Shown: positions 1 through 8,456 of the stretch, piece after piece | Layout: the number at the start of each line of letters is the position of its first letter | Position numbering within the stretch: the stretch's first letter is position 1 | Source: Bacteroides sp. | GTDB lineage: Bacteria > Bacteroidota > Bacteroidia > Bacteroidales > Bacteroidaceae | Direction of reading: 5' to 3' | Assembly: GCA_019416685.1 (NCBI GenBank) | Contig: DXWV01000091.1 | Coordinates: 1-30,167 of the forward strand | DNA length: 30,167 nt | The notes under the pieces: model-generated | The model's input: only the letters and a program-made list of their open reading frames with translations | Database searches by the model: none | Told to the model about the DNA's origin: nothing | Made by a program: the position numbers and the translations under genes

Positions 1-4
1 TAGT

Positions 5-55
5 GTACTTTATCGGATGCTTACAGAGAAAACGGGTACTTTATCGGATGCTTAC
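5..55. repeat. Pair of 20-bp direct repeats at window edge, possible end of a mobile element
   Basis: The same 20 bases (GTACTTTATCGGATGCTTAC) occur at 5-24 and 36-55, with 11 bp between them. The stop codon of the truncated propeller gene (52-54) lies inside the second copy, so the host gene appears to end where this sequence begins. Multiple direct terminal repeats of about this size are known from the ends of IS21-family elements, but no transposase is visible because the window starts here, and the boundary does not show a clear CA end. The element identity is therefore inference. Confidence 0.4.
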
Positions 56-811
56 TTAGAAGCCATTTTCCGAGGTGTTTCTACAATATACTTAGGCTCA
101 AAAGTGCGCGAAGATGCAGAATAATTATAGATGGTATCACACAATGGCAAAATGATATTAGCCCCATTTTCTGTTGCAGTAATAGGGTGTCTTGAAAAGC
201 TATAAATATAATTATTTGTCTTGATAGGTGCGTATGGAAAATATTTTCCAATAAGCTCTTTCTATTAATGAATATGCTATACTCTCTTTTATCCCCATCA
301 TATTGAATAACATCAACGTATTATCATCCATCAACAATGCATTATTACAATTCAACAAAGCATTCGAAGACATAGAGATAGTTGAAATATACTTACCATC
401 AAAAGAATAATTGAGTAATACATTCTTGTAGCTATCTATTAGAACTACCATTTGCTCAACTGCATTGATATAGAAAGTATTAAGCACCAAATATTCATTT
501 GGAGCTTCCCCCTTTTTTCCTATTTGATTTTTAAAATTACCATTACGGTCAAAAACATATAGGTTTTCAGATCCATTTAAAATAAATATAAGTGAGTCAT
601 TCATTTCCATTTGCTTAATATTTGTAATGAAACTCTCTATATTTGTTTCTAACTTGATTATATCCGTCACTTTATAAGAAGGAGGAGTTTCTAATGCCTC
701 ACCAGAACAATTGGAACATCTTAGTACCTCTATGTTTTGCTGTTTAGAGCCATGACATGCTGCCAAAACGAAACAACAGATAATCCAAATTTTTCCTATA
801 TCCCATCTCAT
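52..811 (-). pseudogene. 6-bladed beta-propeller lipoprotein, frameshifted and C-terminally truncated
   Basis: The N-terminus is a lipoprotein signal ending VLAAC (Cys19), followed by propeller-like sequence with the motif GKKGEAPNEY that matches GKGPDEY in the intact propeller gene at 2714-3895. The start is the ATG at 809-811. The first frame stops at 212-214. In another frame the protein clearly continues, with stretches such as YFPYAPIKTNNYIYSF, LCDTIYNY and KYIVETPRKMASK, down to a stop at 52-54. Removing one A from the minus-strand run AGAAAGAG (plus strand 256-263) would join the two frames. The joined product is about 253 residues, against 393 for the intact neighbour, and its end lies inside the 20-bp repeat. 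It therefore looks like a gene damaged twice. A sequencing error could explain the frameshift but not the truncation. Its promoter (909-1014) is nevertheless conserved. Confidence 0.75.
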
Positions 812-908
812 AAGTAAACGATTCTTTTATTAATATAACAATAGAGCTTTATTCGTACTTAGTTGGTTTCTCGTATCCTTCTTTATTAATTGAGAAATCA
901 CACTACTA

Positions 909-1014
909 CAAAAATAGCAGAAGGTAATGAATATGTATATACTGATCCTTGCCAAATACGTATCTGTATGTGCTATATGATTGAAAAATACACATTGGGC
1001 AAGAATGGGTACAT
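909..1014 (-). promoter_or_regulatory. Complex promoter with inverted 29-bp boxes (copy 1)
   Basis: A -7 box TATTTTTG lies at 909-916 on the minus strand. Twenty bp further upstream is box A (937-965), then a 20-bp spacer, then box B in the opposite orientation (986-1014). The first 55 bp align without gaps to 8457-8511 at 43 of 55 positions, and the box/spacer geometry is identical there. Across the four boxes the shared core is roughly TnyGCCnAATnnGTAT. No TTTG is found at -33, which suggests dependence on an activator or alternative sigma factor. The rest of the 812-1078 gap shows nothing else convincing. Confidence 0.7.
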
Positions 1015-1078
1015 ACAACATAGTGCCATATTATCTTCTTACTTTATTTTACAAAATCAATTGTATTTTTCTCTCCAA

Positions 1079-1798
1079 TTACAATTTCTTGAAAATCCTA
1101 CCCCAACGTATCTTATTAGTTTTTACATCTTTCGAGAACCAAATGAATTGTCCAACTCCCAGAATAAAATCATCAGGCAATAATCCCCAAAAACGAGAAT
1201 CATATGAATCAGAGGTATGATCTCCTTGCATAAAGTAATAATCGTGTAGAAAACGATATTCATTTACTATTGAATCATTCAAATATACACTCCCACACTC
1301 TAATTTTAAATTTTGTCCTGTTTCATACTCTATACATTTATGATACTGTTTATAATTAATAGAATCAATCGCCATGACATCTCCTTTTTGGGGAAGATAT
1401 ATACTGTGTTCTCTATTGTTCCACTGCCAACAATATGTAGTTCCAGGTATTGCGACACATCGTTTGCAATAGAAAGTTTTCATACTAAGTTTCATATGCC
1501 TTTTACTTTCCGAATATGGGAAGTTAAACACAACGATATCATTCGTTTTTATAGAACGTATTCCTTTTTTTCGATGAACAATAAGACGATTTTCATATAG
1601 AGAATCTGTCACAAACATCCTACGACCAGGTATTTGTAATGAGACACAAATATAATCTCCCCGATATAAGGTAGGAGACATAGAATATGTCGGAATAACA
1701 CAAGAGACCAACCAATATATTCTAATAAATAAATAGAACTGGAACAGTATAAATCCCCACAGCAATATATATCCTGCTTTTCTACAGATTCTATTCAT
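1079..1798 (-). CDS. Signal peptidase I (S26 family), short cluster-associated form
   Basis: This is a membrane-anchored serine protease that removes signal peptides on the outer face of the inner membrane. The ATG at 1796-1798 is preferred over an upstream TTG. One N-terminal membrane segment spans about residues 9-34. Catalytic boxes are visible: YSMSPTL with the nucleophile Ser39, KRCVAIPG with the general base Lys112, and the C-terminal GDHTSDSYDSRFWG box. The enzyme thus looks active. At 239 residues it is shorter than the housekeeping Bacteroides LepB usually is (my recollection of the family). It lies 46 bp downstream of the DUF1573 lipoprotein gene, in a cluster encoding an NVEALA peptide and propeller lipoproteins. 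A dedicated role in processing cluster products is plausible but inferred. Confidence 0.9.
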   Translation of the reverse strand: MNRICRKAGYILLWGFILFQFYLFIRIYWLVSCVIPTYSMSPTLYRGDYICVSLQIPGRRMFVTDSLYENRLIVHRKKGIRSIKTNDIVVFNFPYSESKRHMKLSMKTFYCKRCVAIPGTTYCWQWNNREHSIYLPQKGDVMAIDSINYKQYHKCIEYETGQNLKLECGSVYLNDSIVNEYRFLHDYYFMQGDHTSDSYDSRFWGLLPDDFILGVGQFIWFSKDVKTNKIRWGRIFKKL

Positions 1799-1844
1799 CA
1801 ACTTATTTATTATTGGTTGAATTAATTTTTGCTATCTACTGTTA

Positions 1845-2717
1845 TTATTCCACATTCGCTTTAATTATCAATCGAACAGGATGCTTATATTTGTTAAAAG
1901 AGACCATTATAAACTTTGAGTTATATCCTAAAGTTTCAGGAGTAAATGATATTACTAATTCAGATGATTCTCCTTCTTTCAAGGGCTTCTTATCCCATCG
2001 AGGAACCGTACATCCACAAGAAGTATTAATATTCTCAATTATCAGAAGATCGGGAGTTTTATTTGTATACTTGAACTTAGCTTTATAGGTTTTTCCTTTG
2101 CTGATCGTTCCCAAATCAATCATTTTCTCATCAAAGAAATCTCCATTGATATGAGTATGGTCTAGTAAATAAAATATCTCTTTATAATATTCCTCAGAGA
2201 CTATCGGATGTTTTATGGAAGGAAAAAACAGATATTTAGCGTGAAAGTCTGTATTCATCAAAAACAAATAAGGGCGTCCAAGGCTTTCTTTATCTTCCGG
2301 CAATGCTCCATTAGATCCTAATGAAAGAAAATAGATAGGAAATTGGATATTATATTTCTTCTGAGCAAGCTTAAGCATACGAATATTGCTATAACTCGCA
2401 AACCCTATTACATGATTGGAAAGGTTCAATTTATTCATTAAATCAATTTCAGACCTAATACATAATTCACAATTTAATTCACTAAATCGAAAAATTAGCT
2501 TTGATTTTTTCAAAATACTATCCAACCTGCATTTTGTCCCATTTATATCTGTCAATGGATAATAAAATGGAAAAGAGAAACCTTCTGACTGAAAAATATT
2601 CATAATAGTAAATTTTCCATAGTCAGGTTCTACTTTATTCGTATTATCAGTTTTACAACTAATGACCAAAACGATAATAAAGCATACAGAGATATGTTTA
2701 AAAATTCCAAGGTTCAT
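1845..2717 (-). CDS. Lipoprotein with thioredoxin-like N-domain and C-terminal DUF1573
   Basis: The signal peptide ends LVIS with the lipid-attachment Cys21. The middle region resembles a thioredoxin-like fold and contains a CELC pair (Cys83, Cys86) after a hydrophobic strand, where a redox CxxC would sit. The C-terminus from about residue 200 is DUF1573, with the characteristic DLGTISKG start and the SCGCTVP motif (Cys234, Cys236). The protein is probably exported and anchored in an envelope membrane. Its start codon overlaps the stop of the upstream propeller gene (ATGA), so translation is coupled. The function of DUF1573 is not established. A thiol-related role, perhaps on the six-cysteine peptide encoded two genes upstream, is my inference. 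Confidence 0.8.
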   Translation of the reverse strand: MNLGIFKHISVCFIIVLVISCKTDNTNKVEPDYGKFTIMNIFQSEGFSFPFYYPLTDINGTKCRLDSILKKSKLIFRFSELNCELCIRSEIDLMNKLNLSNHVIGFASYSNIRMLKLAQKKYNIQFPIYFLSLGSNGALPEDKESLGRPYLFLMNTDFHAKYLFFPSIKHPIVSEEYYKEIFYLLDHTHINGDFFDEKMIDLGTISKGKTYKAKFKYTNKTPDLLIIENINTSCGCTVPRWDKKPLKEGESSELVISFTPETLGYNSKFIMVSFNKYKHPVRLIIKANVE

Positions 2718-3895
2718 TTTAATTTTATTTTTATTATAACCGGATTATCAAACTCTCGCATATTTTCTACCATTCCATCCAAATACGGAGAAAAGTTACC
2801 TTTCAACTGTCTTCTTATCAAAAAAGCCGGTTCTACAGATTTATACATATAATTTTCGTCTACAAAATCAATGACCGACGGTAGTGAATTTTGATTAAAA
2901 TCATCCATCAAAAAATAGCCCATATTATGAATCGTACGATCCTTTTTATTAACATATGCAGATCCAATAATTCCTCTGGCATAATTAAAAAACAGATAAT
3001 CGTCCGTCTCAAAAAAAGCATTAAACAAGGTTGTCAAATTTCCATTCTTCTTTTCAGATTCCATTCGTTCCAAATCAATCTCCTCATTGAAAGATGGAGA
3101 GTAGGTATTTGTCAGAAATTCTATTCGATATTTAGATCTTAAACGTCCTATACTATCAATAGAATATATTTCAGGTTTCAAATATTCAACTAACAACATA
3201 GTATCTTTATAAAACGAAAAGACATTTCTTGATGACGGAATTTGAAGATATTTATCATCAAATATATATTTCAATTGTTCATGTTTAAATTCATCGTTCT
3301 CCATTACTACATATCGACATTGTTCTGGAAATGTTTCACTATAAAAATCAGCATTAGGAGTACGACCAAGATAATAATAAGTATAATTACCTTGTATCCC
3401 AAAAGAAGAAAGAATGAATGGCGACTCCATTTTCCTAATAAATTCCCCTTTTTCTGTATAAGCATATATTGTTTTAGACATATCTGAATAAATGTAGATA
3501 TCCCCTGTTGTCATATCCATTGTAAAATCATAAATACGAGGATACTCATCGGGACCTTTCCCTTGCTTATGGATCTTATGAAGAAACTGCCCTTTTGAGT
3601 TAAAACAAAAAATAGCTTCAGTCAATTGATCCCAAATATAAAATTGATCATTCCACACTATCAATTTATTCATTTTCCCCATCAAAACAGTGTCTGCTGT
3701 TTGCAAAGGCACATATTCAATTTTCTCCACAATTGTAGATATTTTAAACGGTTCCTTTCGATTGATGTCATCCGGATCTATTACAATTACCTGGAATAAA
3801 GAATCGCTTACTGCAATCTCACGAATATTCACATTTCTCTTACACGAAGAGAAAGAGAACATAGCACACACAAGGATATATAATATTTTTCTCAT
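2714..3895 (-). CDS. 6-bladed beta-propeller lipoprotein (intact copy)
   Basis: A 393-residue protein with a lipoprotein signal ending SFSS and Cys18 as the lipidation site. The rest is rich in short beta-strand repeats. The motif GQFLHKIHKQGKGPDEY followed by a D-rich strand is the signature of the Bacteroides 6-bladed beta-propeller families that accompany NVEALA peptides. It is intact, unlike the related gene at 52-811. It follows the NVEALA gene across a 128-bp gap holding a large inverted repeat, and overlaps the DUF1573 gene by 4 bp. No enzymatic residues are recognisable. A surface binding or scaffold role is likely from the fold but unproven. Confidence 0.8.
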   Translation of the reverse strand: MRKILYILVCAMFSFSSCKRNVNIREIAVSDSLFQVIVIDPDDINRKEPFKISTIVEKIEYVPLQTADTVLMGKMNKLIVWNDQFYIWDQLTEAIFCFNSKGQFLHKIHKQGKGPDEYPRIYDFTMDMTTGDIYIYSDMSKTIYAYTEKGEFIRKMESPFILSSFGIQGNYTYYYLGRTPNADFYSETFPEQCRYVVMENDEFKHEQLKYIFDDKYLQIPSSRNVFSFYKDTMLLVEYLKPEIYSIDSIGRLRSKYRIEFLTNTYSPSFNEEIDLERMESEKKNGNLTTLFNAFFETDDYLFFNYARGIIGSAYVNKKDRTIHNMGYFLMDDFNQNSLPSVIDFVDENYMYKSVEPAFLIRRQLKGNFSPYLDGMVENMREFDNPVIIKIKLK

Positions 3896-3945
3896 CTCAA
3901 TTTATTATAAAAAATAATCAGTTTCATTATATTAAAAACAATTTA

Positions 3946-4008
3946 ACTCAAAAGAATTAATTTGTGTTACTAACCATATAAGCAGTACAAATTAATTCTT
4001 TTTTGAGT
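3946..4008 (-). terminator. Long hairpin between NVEALA and propeller genes, probable attenuator
   Basis: Arms 3946-3965 and 3987-4008 are complementary over 20 bp, with a 2-nt bulge in the right arm. The loop is 21 nt. On the leftward transcript the hairpin follows the NVEALA stop codon and is followed by an A/T-rich stretch with a T5 run. It could terminate part of the transcription or protect the short upstream mRNA, giving more peptide than propeller protein. Confidence 0.55.
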
Positions 4009-4023
4009 ATAATTTAACTTCTT

Positions 4024-4431
4024 CTATTCATTTTTTCTGCAACGATAATAATCGCAGGCATGTAATGGATTTCCAGTGAATTCACATGGATTCTCCTTAC
4101 CTGGATACTCTACCTCATCTATATAATTCATATAACATTCCGTTCCACCAATCCAAGGCACCGATAGGGGTACAGTAAATCCTATCCGGCACTCATACTC
4201 TTCCTTAATAACGCAGTCTTTAGAATCATTCATATAATTCTTAGTATATAAAGAACCAATCTGATCAACATTCTCACCTGTTCCCTGATTATGTTCATCT
4301 CCTGCAATTGCCACCAAATTACGCAGTGCAACACTCAGAGTATTATCATGCTTCAAACTCCAATTTATATTCCATCCAGCTACTGCAACAACAAATGTCA
4401 AAGTAATACCAACTAAAATTTTCTTTTTCAT
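4024..4431 (-). CDS. NVEALA-type secreted peptide with six cysteines
   Basis: A 135-residue protein starting MKKKIL with a hydrophobic segment at 5-19 and the family-typical GWNIN, followed by a spacer and LRNLVAIAGDE (38-46). This corresponds in position to the conserved NVEALA motif of Bacteroides NVEALA proteins, although the letters are degenerate (NLVAIA). The mature part has six cysteines (73, 81, 99, 116, 126, 131), an even number compatible with three disulfides. NVEALA proteins are small exported proteins of unknown function, typically encoded beside beta-propeller lipoproteins, as here. A signal peptidase and a CxxC lipoprotein lie downstream. A -7 box at 4603-4610 with a dyad around it may give it a promoter of its own and a leader of about 165 nt. 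Confidence 0.75.
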   Translation of the reverse strand: MKKKILVGITLTFVVAVAGWNINWSLKHDNTLSVALRNLVAIAGDEHNQGTGENVDQIGSLYTKNYMNDSKDCVIKEEYECRIGFTVPLSVPWIGGTECYMNYIDEVEYPGKENPCEFTGNPLHACDYYRCRKNE

Positions 4432-4576
4432 ATCATTCTAATTTTACAATTAATATTTAAACACGTATTAAAAATCGATCGAACCATAATTTCTATTTTC
4501 CAATAGTATATAGTCACTTTTTATTCAAAACATTTATTTACATTGAAAACACCCTCCTTCCATCTTTAATTTATAC

Positions 4577-4619
4577 AGTGAACGTGATATAACACTTCAT
4601 CCCAAATATAACGTTCACT
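4577..4619 (-). promoter_or_regulatory. Dyad overlapping a -7 box upstream of the NVEALA gene
   Basis: The arms 4577-4590 and 4606-4619 pair at 13 of 14 positions (AGTGAACGT... / ...ACGTTCACT) around a 15-bp centre. A minus-strand TATATTTG (4603-4610), matching TAnnTTTG, overlaps the right arm. No good -33 TTTG is present. It could be an operator controlling the peptide gene, or a hairpin at the end of the ligase transcript, since that gene ends at 4688. The rest of the 4432-4687 gap is AT-rich without other clear signals. Confidence 0.45.
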
Positions 4620-4687
4620 TCTCAATCAAGTTAACTATCTCAAAACAAAACATTTTATCCTCTGATAGAAAATATTCTTTTTTTTAC

Positions 4688-6481
4688 TTACATATCAGAG
4701 CGCGGTAGTTTTGTTAATAATTTCCTTACCTCCAAACGCATCTCATCAATTGCCACTGATGGCACTTTAGGTGTCTTTGATAGCACAATCTTTGCCATTT
4801 TTTTCATTTTATCTTCATGAAAAAAGGATGGTTCCGCATATAATTTAGCCAATAAAAAATAAGGATAAATACGCCCCGGTAACAAATCAACAGCTTCCTC
4901 AAAACATTTTTCTGCCATAGCATAATTGCCCGCTAATTGATAATATTGTCCTTGTAAGTTCCAGATTACAGGATGACAAGAAATCAATTTTGCCCGTTCT
5001 AATATCTCACACGCGGCATCATACTTTTCTTGCTTCATTAAACATTGGGCATATTTTATCAAAAAAACAGAATTATGTTTCTGATATTTATATAATTTCT
5101 CACACTCCAACAAGGCTTCTTTGAACGAACCACGTTCGTAAAAAGAACAAATGACCTCCCACCGTTTAGCCATTTCCGGAATTTTATAAAGAGATATACT
5201 CATTAATGCTATTCCTAATAAAATCATAGCTAGCAGAAGAAGAGCCTTTAAACTTTGCCGTTTGGAAAATAAGATACTATTTGTTCTGGAAACACAAATA
5301 GCCAATAATAACACTCCGATTATAAGAAAAGGTAGTACTTGAAACGGATATGAAGACAGAGAAAAAACAAGTAACGAAATCAGTCCGGAACATGCTGCAT
5401 ATTCTTTATTACGGACTCCTCTACAAATACCCCATATTACTAATACCAGAAATAAAAACAATAAAATGAACCCTCCTTCTATACATATTTGCAAATATTC
5501 ATTAAAAGCATATTCCGGAGAGCCGGCAACCTTCTCTTCTAACTCAGTATAATTGCCCGATGCAAAGTGTTCCGACTGTATCTCTCCATATACGTAAGGG
5601 AAACTACCTGCTCCATATCCTAATAATGGATGAGAAAATACCGCGTCACATGTATTTTTCCAAATAAACAATCTCCCATTAGCCGAATCGGATTTTAGTC
5701 TAAAAAGAGAAAATAATATTGAAAAAAGGATGCATAACAGTAAAGCCAAGCGCAAAATAGCCATGCGAGGACGAACTTTTACATAGACTTTTAACTGATG
5801 AAACCATTCATAACGTATAGCCAATAACCAGATACAACCAGCCAATAAAGCTAACCAAGCTGAACGGCTCATTCCAGCAGGCAATATACACAGCATCAAT
5901 GAAAAAGCTATAAACCATACGCAGCGTGCCTTTCCGTTAGTCCCCAATAAACGATTGAGGCTTATAGGAAAAGTTATGGCGAGATATCCAGAATAAGGTC
6001 CTGGGTTATAAAATGGACCAGTAATGGGAAATAAATAATTATTCGATTTCACAACTCCATATAATTGTAATAAACCCCAGACAGCAAGAATACAACCTAT
6101 GCAAATGAAACCACCTAACAGAATACTTTTGGAAATGGAAAGATTAGATAGTATGATACGCGCTGCAAACCATAACAACAATAACAATGCAGCATATATA
6201 ATTTTCCAATTAGCCAATTGAAGTTCGTAATCGTAACGGGCAGCATAATATGCTACTATAACGACAAAAAGAAAATCAGGAAAAATGAAACGAAAACCTT
6301 GGTTGCCCTTTCTTAGAAAACATGAAAAGACAGCTACAATAGCAACGACTACAACACCTATAGACATAGGTAAAAGCTGAAAATAGTTATCATCCATTTC
6401 AAAACGAATGAAAGTACTACAAGCAACTATGCAGAAAGCAACAGTAACAATAAGAGATAATATAATTTTCTTTAATGCCAT
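4688..6481 (-). CDS. O-antigen ligase/polymerase-like membrane protein with C-terminal TPRs
   Basis: Roughly the first 420 residues are a multi-pass membrane protein of the Wzy_C / O-antigen ligase superfamily. Supporting features are many hydrophobic helices, the GMSRSAWLALLAG segment in a transmembrane helix, and the large periplasmic loop beginning PLLGYGAGSFPYVYG. The last 130 or so residues are tetratricopeptide repeats (EALLECEKLYKYQ, YDAACEILERAKL, YAMAEKCFEEAVDLLP), a common add-on in this superfamily. The ATG at 6479-6481 is used; an in-frame TTG at 6499 would add six residues. It lies 36 bp after the transglutaminase gene, in the same direction. Such enzymes join or polymerise glycans at the periplasmic face, and some act on proteins. 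No other glycan-assembly genes sit beside it, so the substrate cannot be assigned. Confidence 0.8.
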   Translation of the reverse strand: MALKKIILSLIVTVAFCIVACSTFIRFEMDDNYFQLLPMSIGVVVVAIVAVFSCFLRKGNQGFRFIFPDFLFVVIVAYYAARYDYELQLANWKIIYAALLLLLWFAARIILSNLSISKSILLGGFICIGCILAVWGLLQLYGVVKSNNYLFPITGPFYNPGPYSGYLAITFPISLNRLLGTNGKARCVWFIAFSLMLCILPAGMSRSAWLALLAGCIWLLAIRYEWFHQLKVYVKVRPRMAILRLALLLCILFSILFSLFRLKSDSANGRLFIWKNTCDAVFSHPLLGYGAGSFPYVYGEIQSEHFASGNYTELEEKVAGSPEYAFNEYLQICIEGGFILLFLFLVLVIWGICRGVRNKEYAACSGLISLLVFSLSSYPFQVLPFLIIGVLLLAICVSRTNSILFSKRQSLKALLLLAMILLGIALMSISLYKIPEMAKRWEVICSFYERGSFKEALLECEKLYKYQKHNSVFLIKYAQCLMKQEKYDAACEILERAKLISCHPVIWNLQGQYYQLAGNYAMAEKCFEEAVDLLPGRIYPYFLLAKLYAEPSFFHEDKMKKMAKIVLSKTPKVPSVAIDEMRLEVRKLLTKLPRSDM

Positions 6482-6517
6482 ATTGTCAATAGAAATCAAT
6501 TATAAAATTCTTTCTTT

Positions 6518-8437
6518 TTAAGGAAACACCTGCTTCCCATTCTCTATATAAAACACCTTCTCTTCTTTTCCCCGAGTCAAATCCCTAAGATGAAACAAAG
6601 CCCCTTTGGGTACTTTATCAAAAATAAGAGTGTCTTTCACAGCCTTTTGTTTGTCAACATAAATCCACCCTTCATTTCCAGCTTGATAGCGTAATTCATA
6701 GCCATCTCCTATCCGGATAAAATTATCATCATTACGGGGGATATATACCATGCGGTCTATAAGTACTTCTTTACCGAAGTCCATCGTAATATAGCTTCCC
6801 TTTTTTCGCGAGAGAAATAGTGTCAGAGGGTCATGATCCATGCACAACGGTAATTCATCAGCAGGAGGCTGACCCTCATAATCACTTTCATAAATGTCAA
6901 TGGCTTTGAGAGGCTGATCTTTGTAATAAAAGTTGAGATCGGCAATCTCGACAAAGAGATCGTCGGGAGCAACGTAACGAATATAACGGCACTTTCTTGG
7001 AATATCGAAGTGCACCGTGTTTATATTCACTTTCGGTGTATCGACGATGTGATATAATAGTAGTTTGTGTTGAAAATCCTTAGATAAAGAACTGTAAATT
7101 TTGGCCCCTACCACTTTCGTCATATGATTGGCTATACGAGGATAGAGAGGACATTTACGTGTCACTATGATACGTTCACTTTGATTCTTATCCGGAACAA
7201 AGGTGATTGACGAATCCCCTTTCAAAGTGAAAGGATGTCCGGTCTGCCGATATCTCTTCCCATCAAAATAAAGAGGTTGGTAGGCGATATCAGATTCTAT
7301 GTTATGGAATACAGCTTTACCGTCGACTACTTTTGCCATATCTACAGCAACCCATCTGCGGGGACTGAAAATACCAAGATACATATATTCTTCCGATTCG
7401 TCTTCCGAAGGAACTTCATACTGAGTCTGGAAGTACTCCTTACTGACATCCAATCTAAAAAGATCTTTAAAATAAGAAGGTACCTTAGGATTATGTATCA
7501 TTCCTTCATAGGGTTCGGGCTGCATACCAAAACAGGCTCGAAGTACTTTTCCCCTTTTCCTACCATCATCATACCGATCACCTCTGACAGCATCTTTCTC
7601 TGTAAACCAAAACGGGACATAGAGATGGGTAGTATCCAAAACAACATTCCAAGTATGGCTTGCCAGATGATCCGGTGAAAAAGGAAGTTCATCTACTGCA
7701 ACAGGAATCCCTAAGGAACGTAATACATATACCAGAAAATCACAGGAGTCTATGCACTTACCTACCCGATGTTTCAATAAAAATTGTGCTCCCAAGTGAG
7801 GAAGATTCAAATTACGATTGAATATGAATTTTTCGTCTCTCAGGTGTTGTCCGATCACATTGGAGGCTTTTATAACATCAGAACCTGTGTATACCGAATC
7901 GAGCAAAAAAGAAAACTTTTCACGATAAGTACGCCGCCAGTTCTCTAATGGCTCATTGTCTATTCGATAGGGAAGAATCAACTCACAAAATTCATCAAAC
8001 GAAACATATTTGTTCCAAGGGCGTTTTTCCCACTCTTCAAAAGCTAAATCTATATTTTCTATCAGATAATCGGCAGTAATAACATGTGCATCGTAAATCT
8101 TAGGAAGGTGGCTATAATCAAAGCCTTTCAGAGGGTTTACCTTATCATCCGGTAATTTTCCGTTTTCATCAACACTGGCCTTTATTGCTTTTATACTATC
8201 CAGTACATGCCCTGTATAACTAAAATAGCGTGGCATATTTTCTATTAAGAAGTAACTAGCCTTTAACTTAAGAGAATCACCTTTATAATAATCCAAAACT
8301 TTTTCCAGCTCTACGCGATTGCTCCCTGCAAAATCCAAAGCATATTCCAAACGTTGGTTTGTTTCTTTACACGAACTGAAGAGAAAAGAAAATATCGTGA
8401 TAAAGACAGGTAGTATTTTAATCATTGCGTCTTTCAT
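6518..8437 (-). CDS. Transglutaminase-like lipoprotein
   Basis: A 639-residue protein with a lipoprotein signal ending LFSS and Cys23. A transglutaminase/protease-like domain carries a plausible triad: Cys228 in VGKCIDSCDFLVYVLRSLGI, His261 in SHTWNVV, and Asp268. The C-terminal third has beta-rich segments (FDIPRKCRYIRYVAPDD, ITMDFGKEVLIDRMVYIPR) resembling a discoidin-like (F5/8 type C) carbohydrate-binding fold; this part is a judgement from sequence pattern. The start ATG lies about 14 nt after the TSS predicted from the -7 box at 8457-8464. It is the first gene of the leftward operon continuing into the ligase. It could be a peptidase, amidase or cross-linker on the cell surface. Confidence 0.8.
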   Translation of the reverse strand: MKDAMIKILPVFITIFSFLFSSCKETNQRLEYALDFAGSNRVELEKVLDYYKGDSLKLKASYFLIENMPRYFSYTGHVLDSIKAIKASVDENGKLPDDKVNPLKGFDYSHLPKIYDAHVITADYLIENIDLAFEEWEKRPWNKYVSFDEFCELILPYRIDNEPLENWRRTYREKFSFLLDSVYTGSDVIKASNVIGQHLRDEKFIFNRNLNLPHLGAQFLLKHRVGKCIDSCDFLVYVLRSLGIPVAVDELPFSPDHLASHTWNVVLDTTHLYVPFWFTEKDAVRGDRYDDGRKRGKVLRACFGMQPEPYEGMIHNPKVPSYFKDLFRLDVSKEYFQTQYEVPSEDESEEYMYLGIFSPRRWVAVDMAKVVDGKAVFHNIESDIAYQPLYFDGKRYRQTGHPFTLKGDSSITFVPDKNQSERIIVTRKCPLYPRIANHMTKVVGAKIYSSLSKDFQHKLLLYHIVDTPKVNINTVHFDIPRKCRYIRYVAPDDLFVEIADLNFYYKDQPLKAIDIYESDYEGQPPADELPLCMDHDPLTLFLSRKKGSYITMDFGKEVLIDRMVYIPRNDDNFIRIGDGYELRYQAGNEGWIYVDKQKAVKDTLIFDKVPKGALFHLRDLTRGKEEKVFYIENGKQVFP

Positions 8438-8456
8438 AAGTAAATAACTGTTGACG

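Noticed and set aside
909..1014. Invertible promoter flanked by inverted repeats
   Set aside because: The inverted boxes enclose only 20 bp and lie upstream of the -7 box, so inversion would not flip the promoter; no invertase gene is present.
7235..7678. 147-residue rightward frame inside the transglutaminase gene
   Set aside because: It is antisense to a well-supported lipoprotein gene, with no promoter and no recognisable domain.
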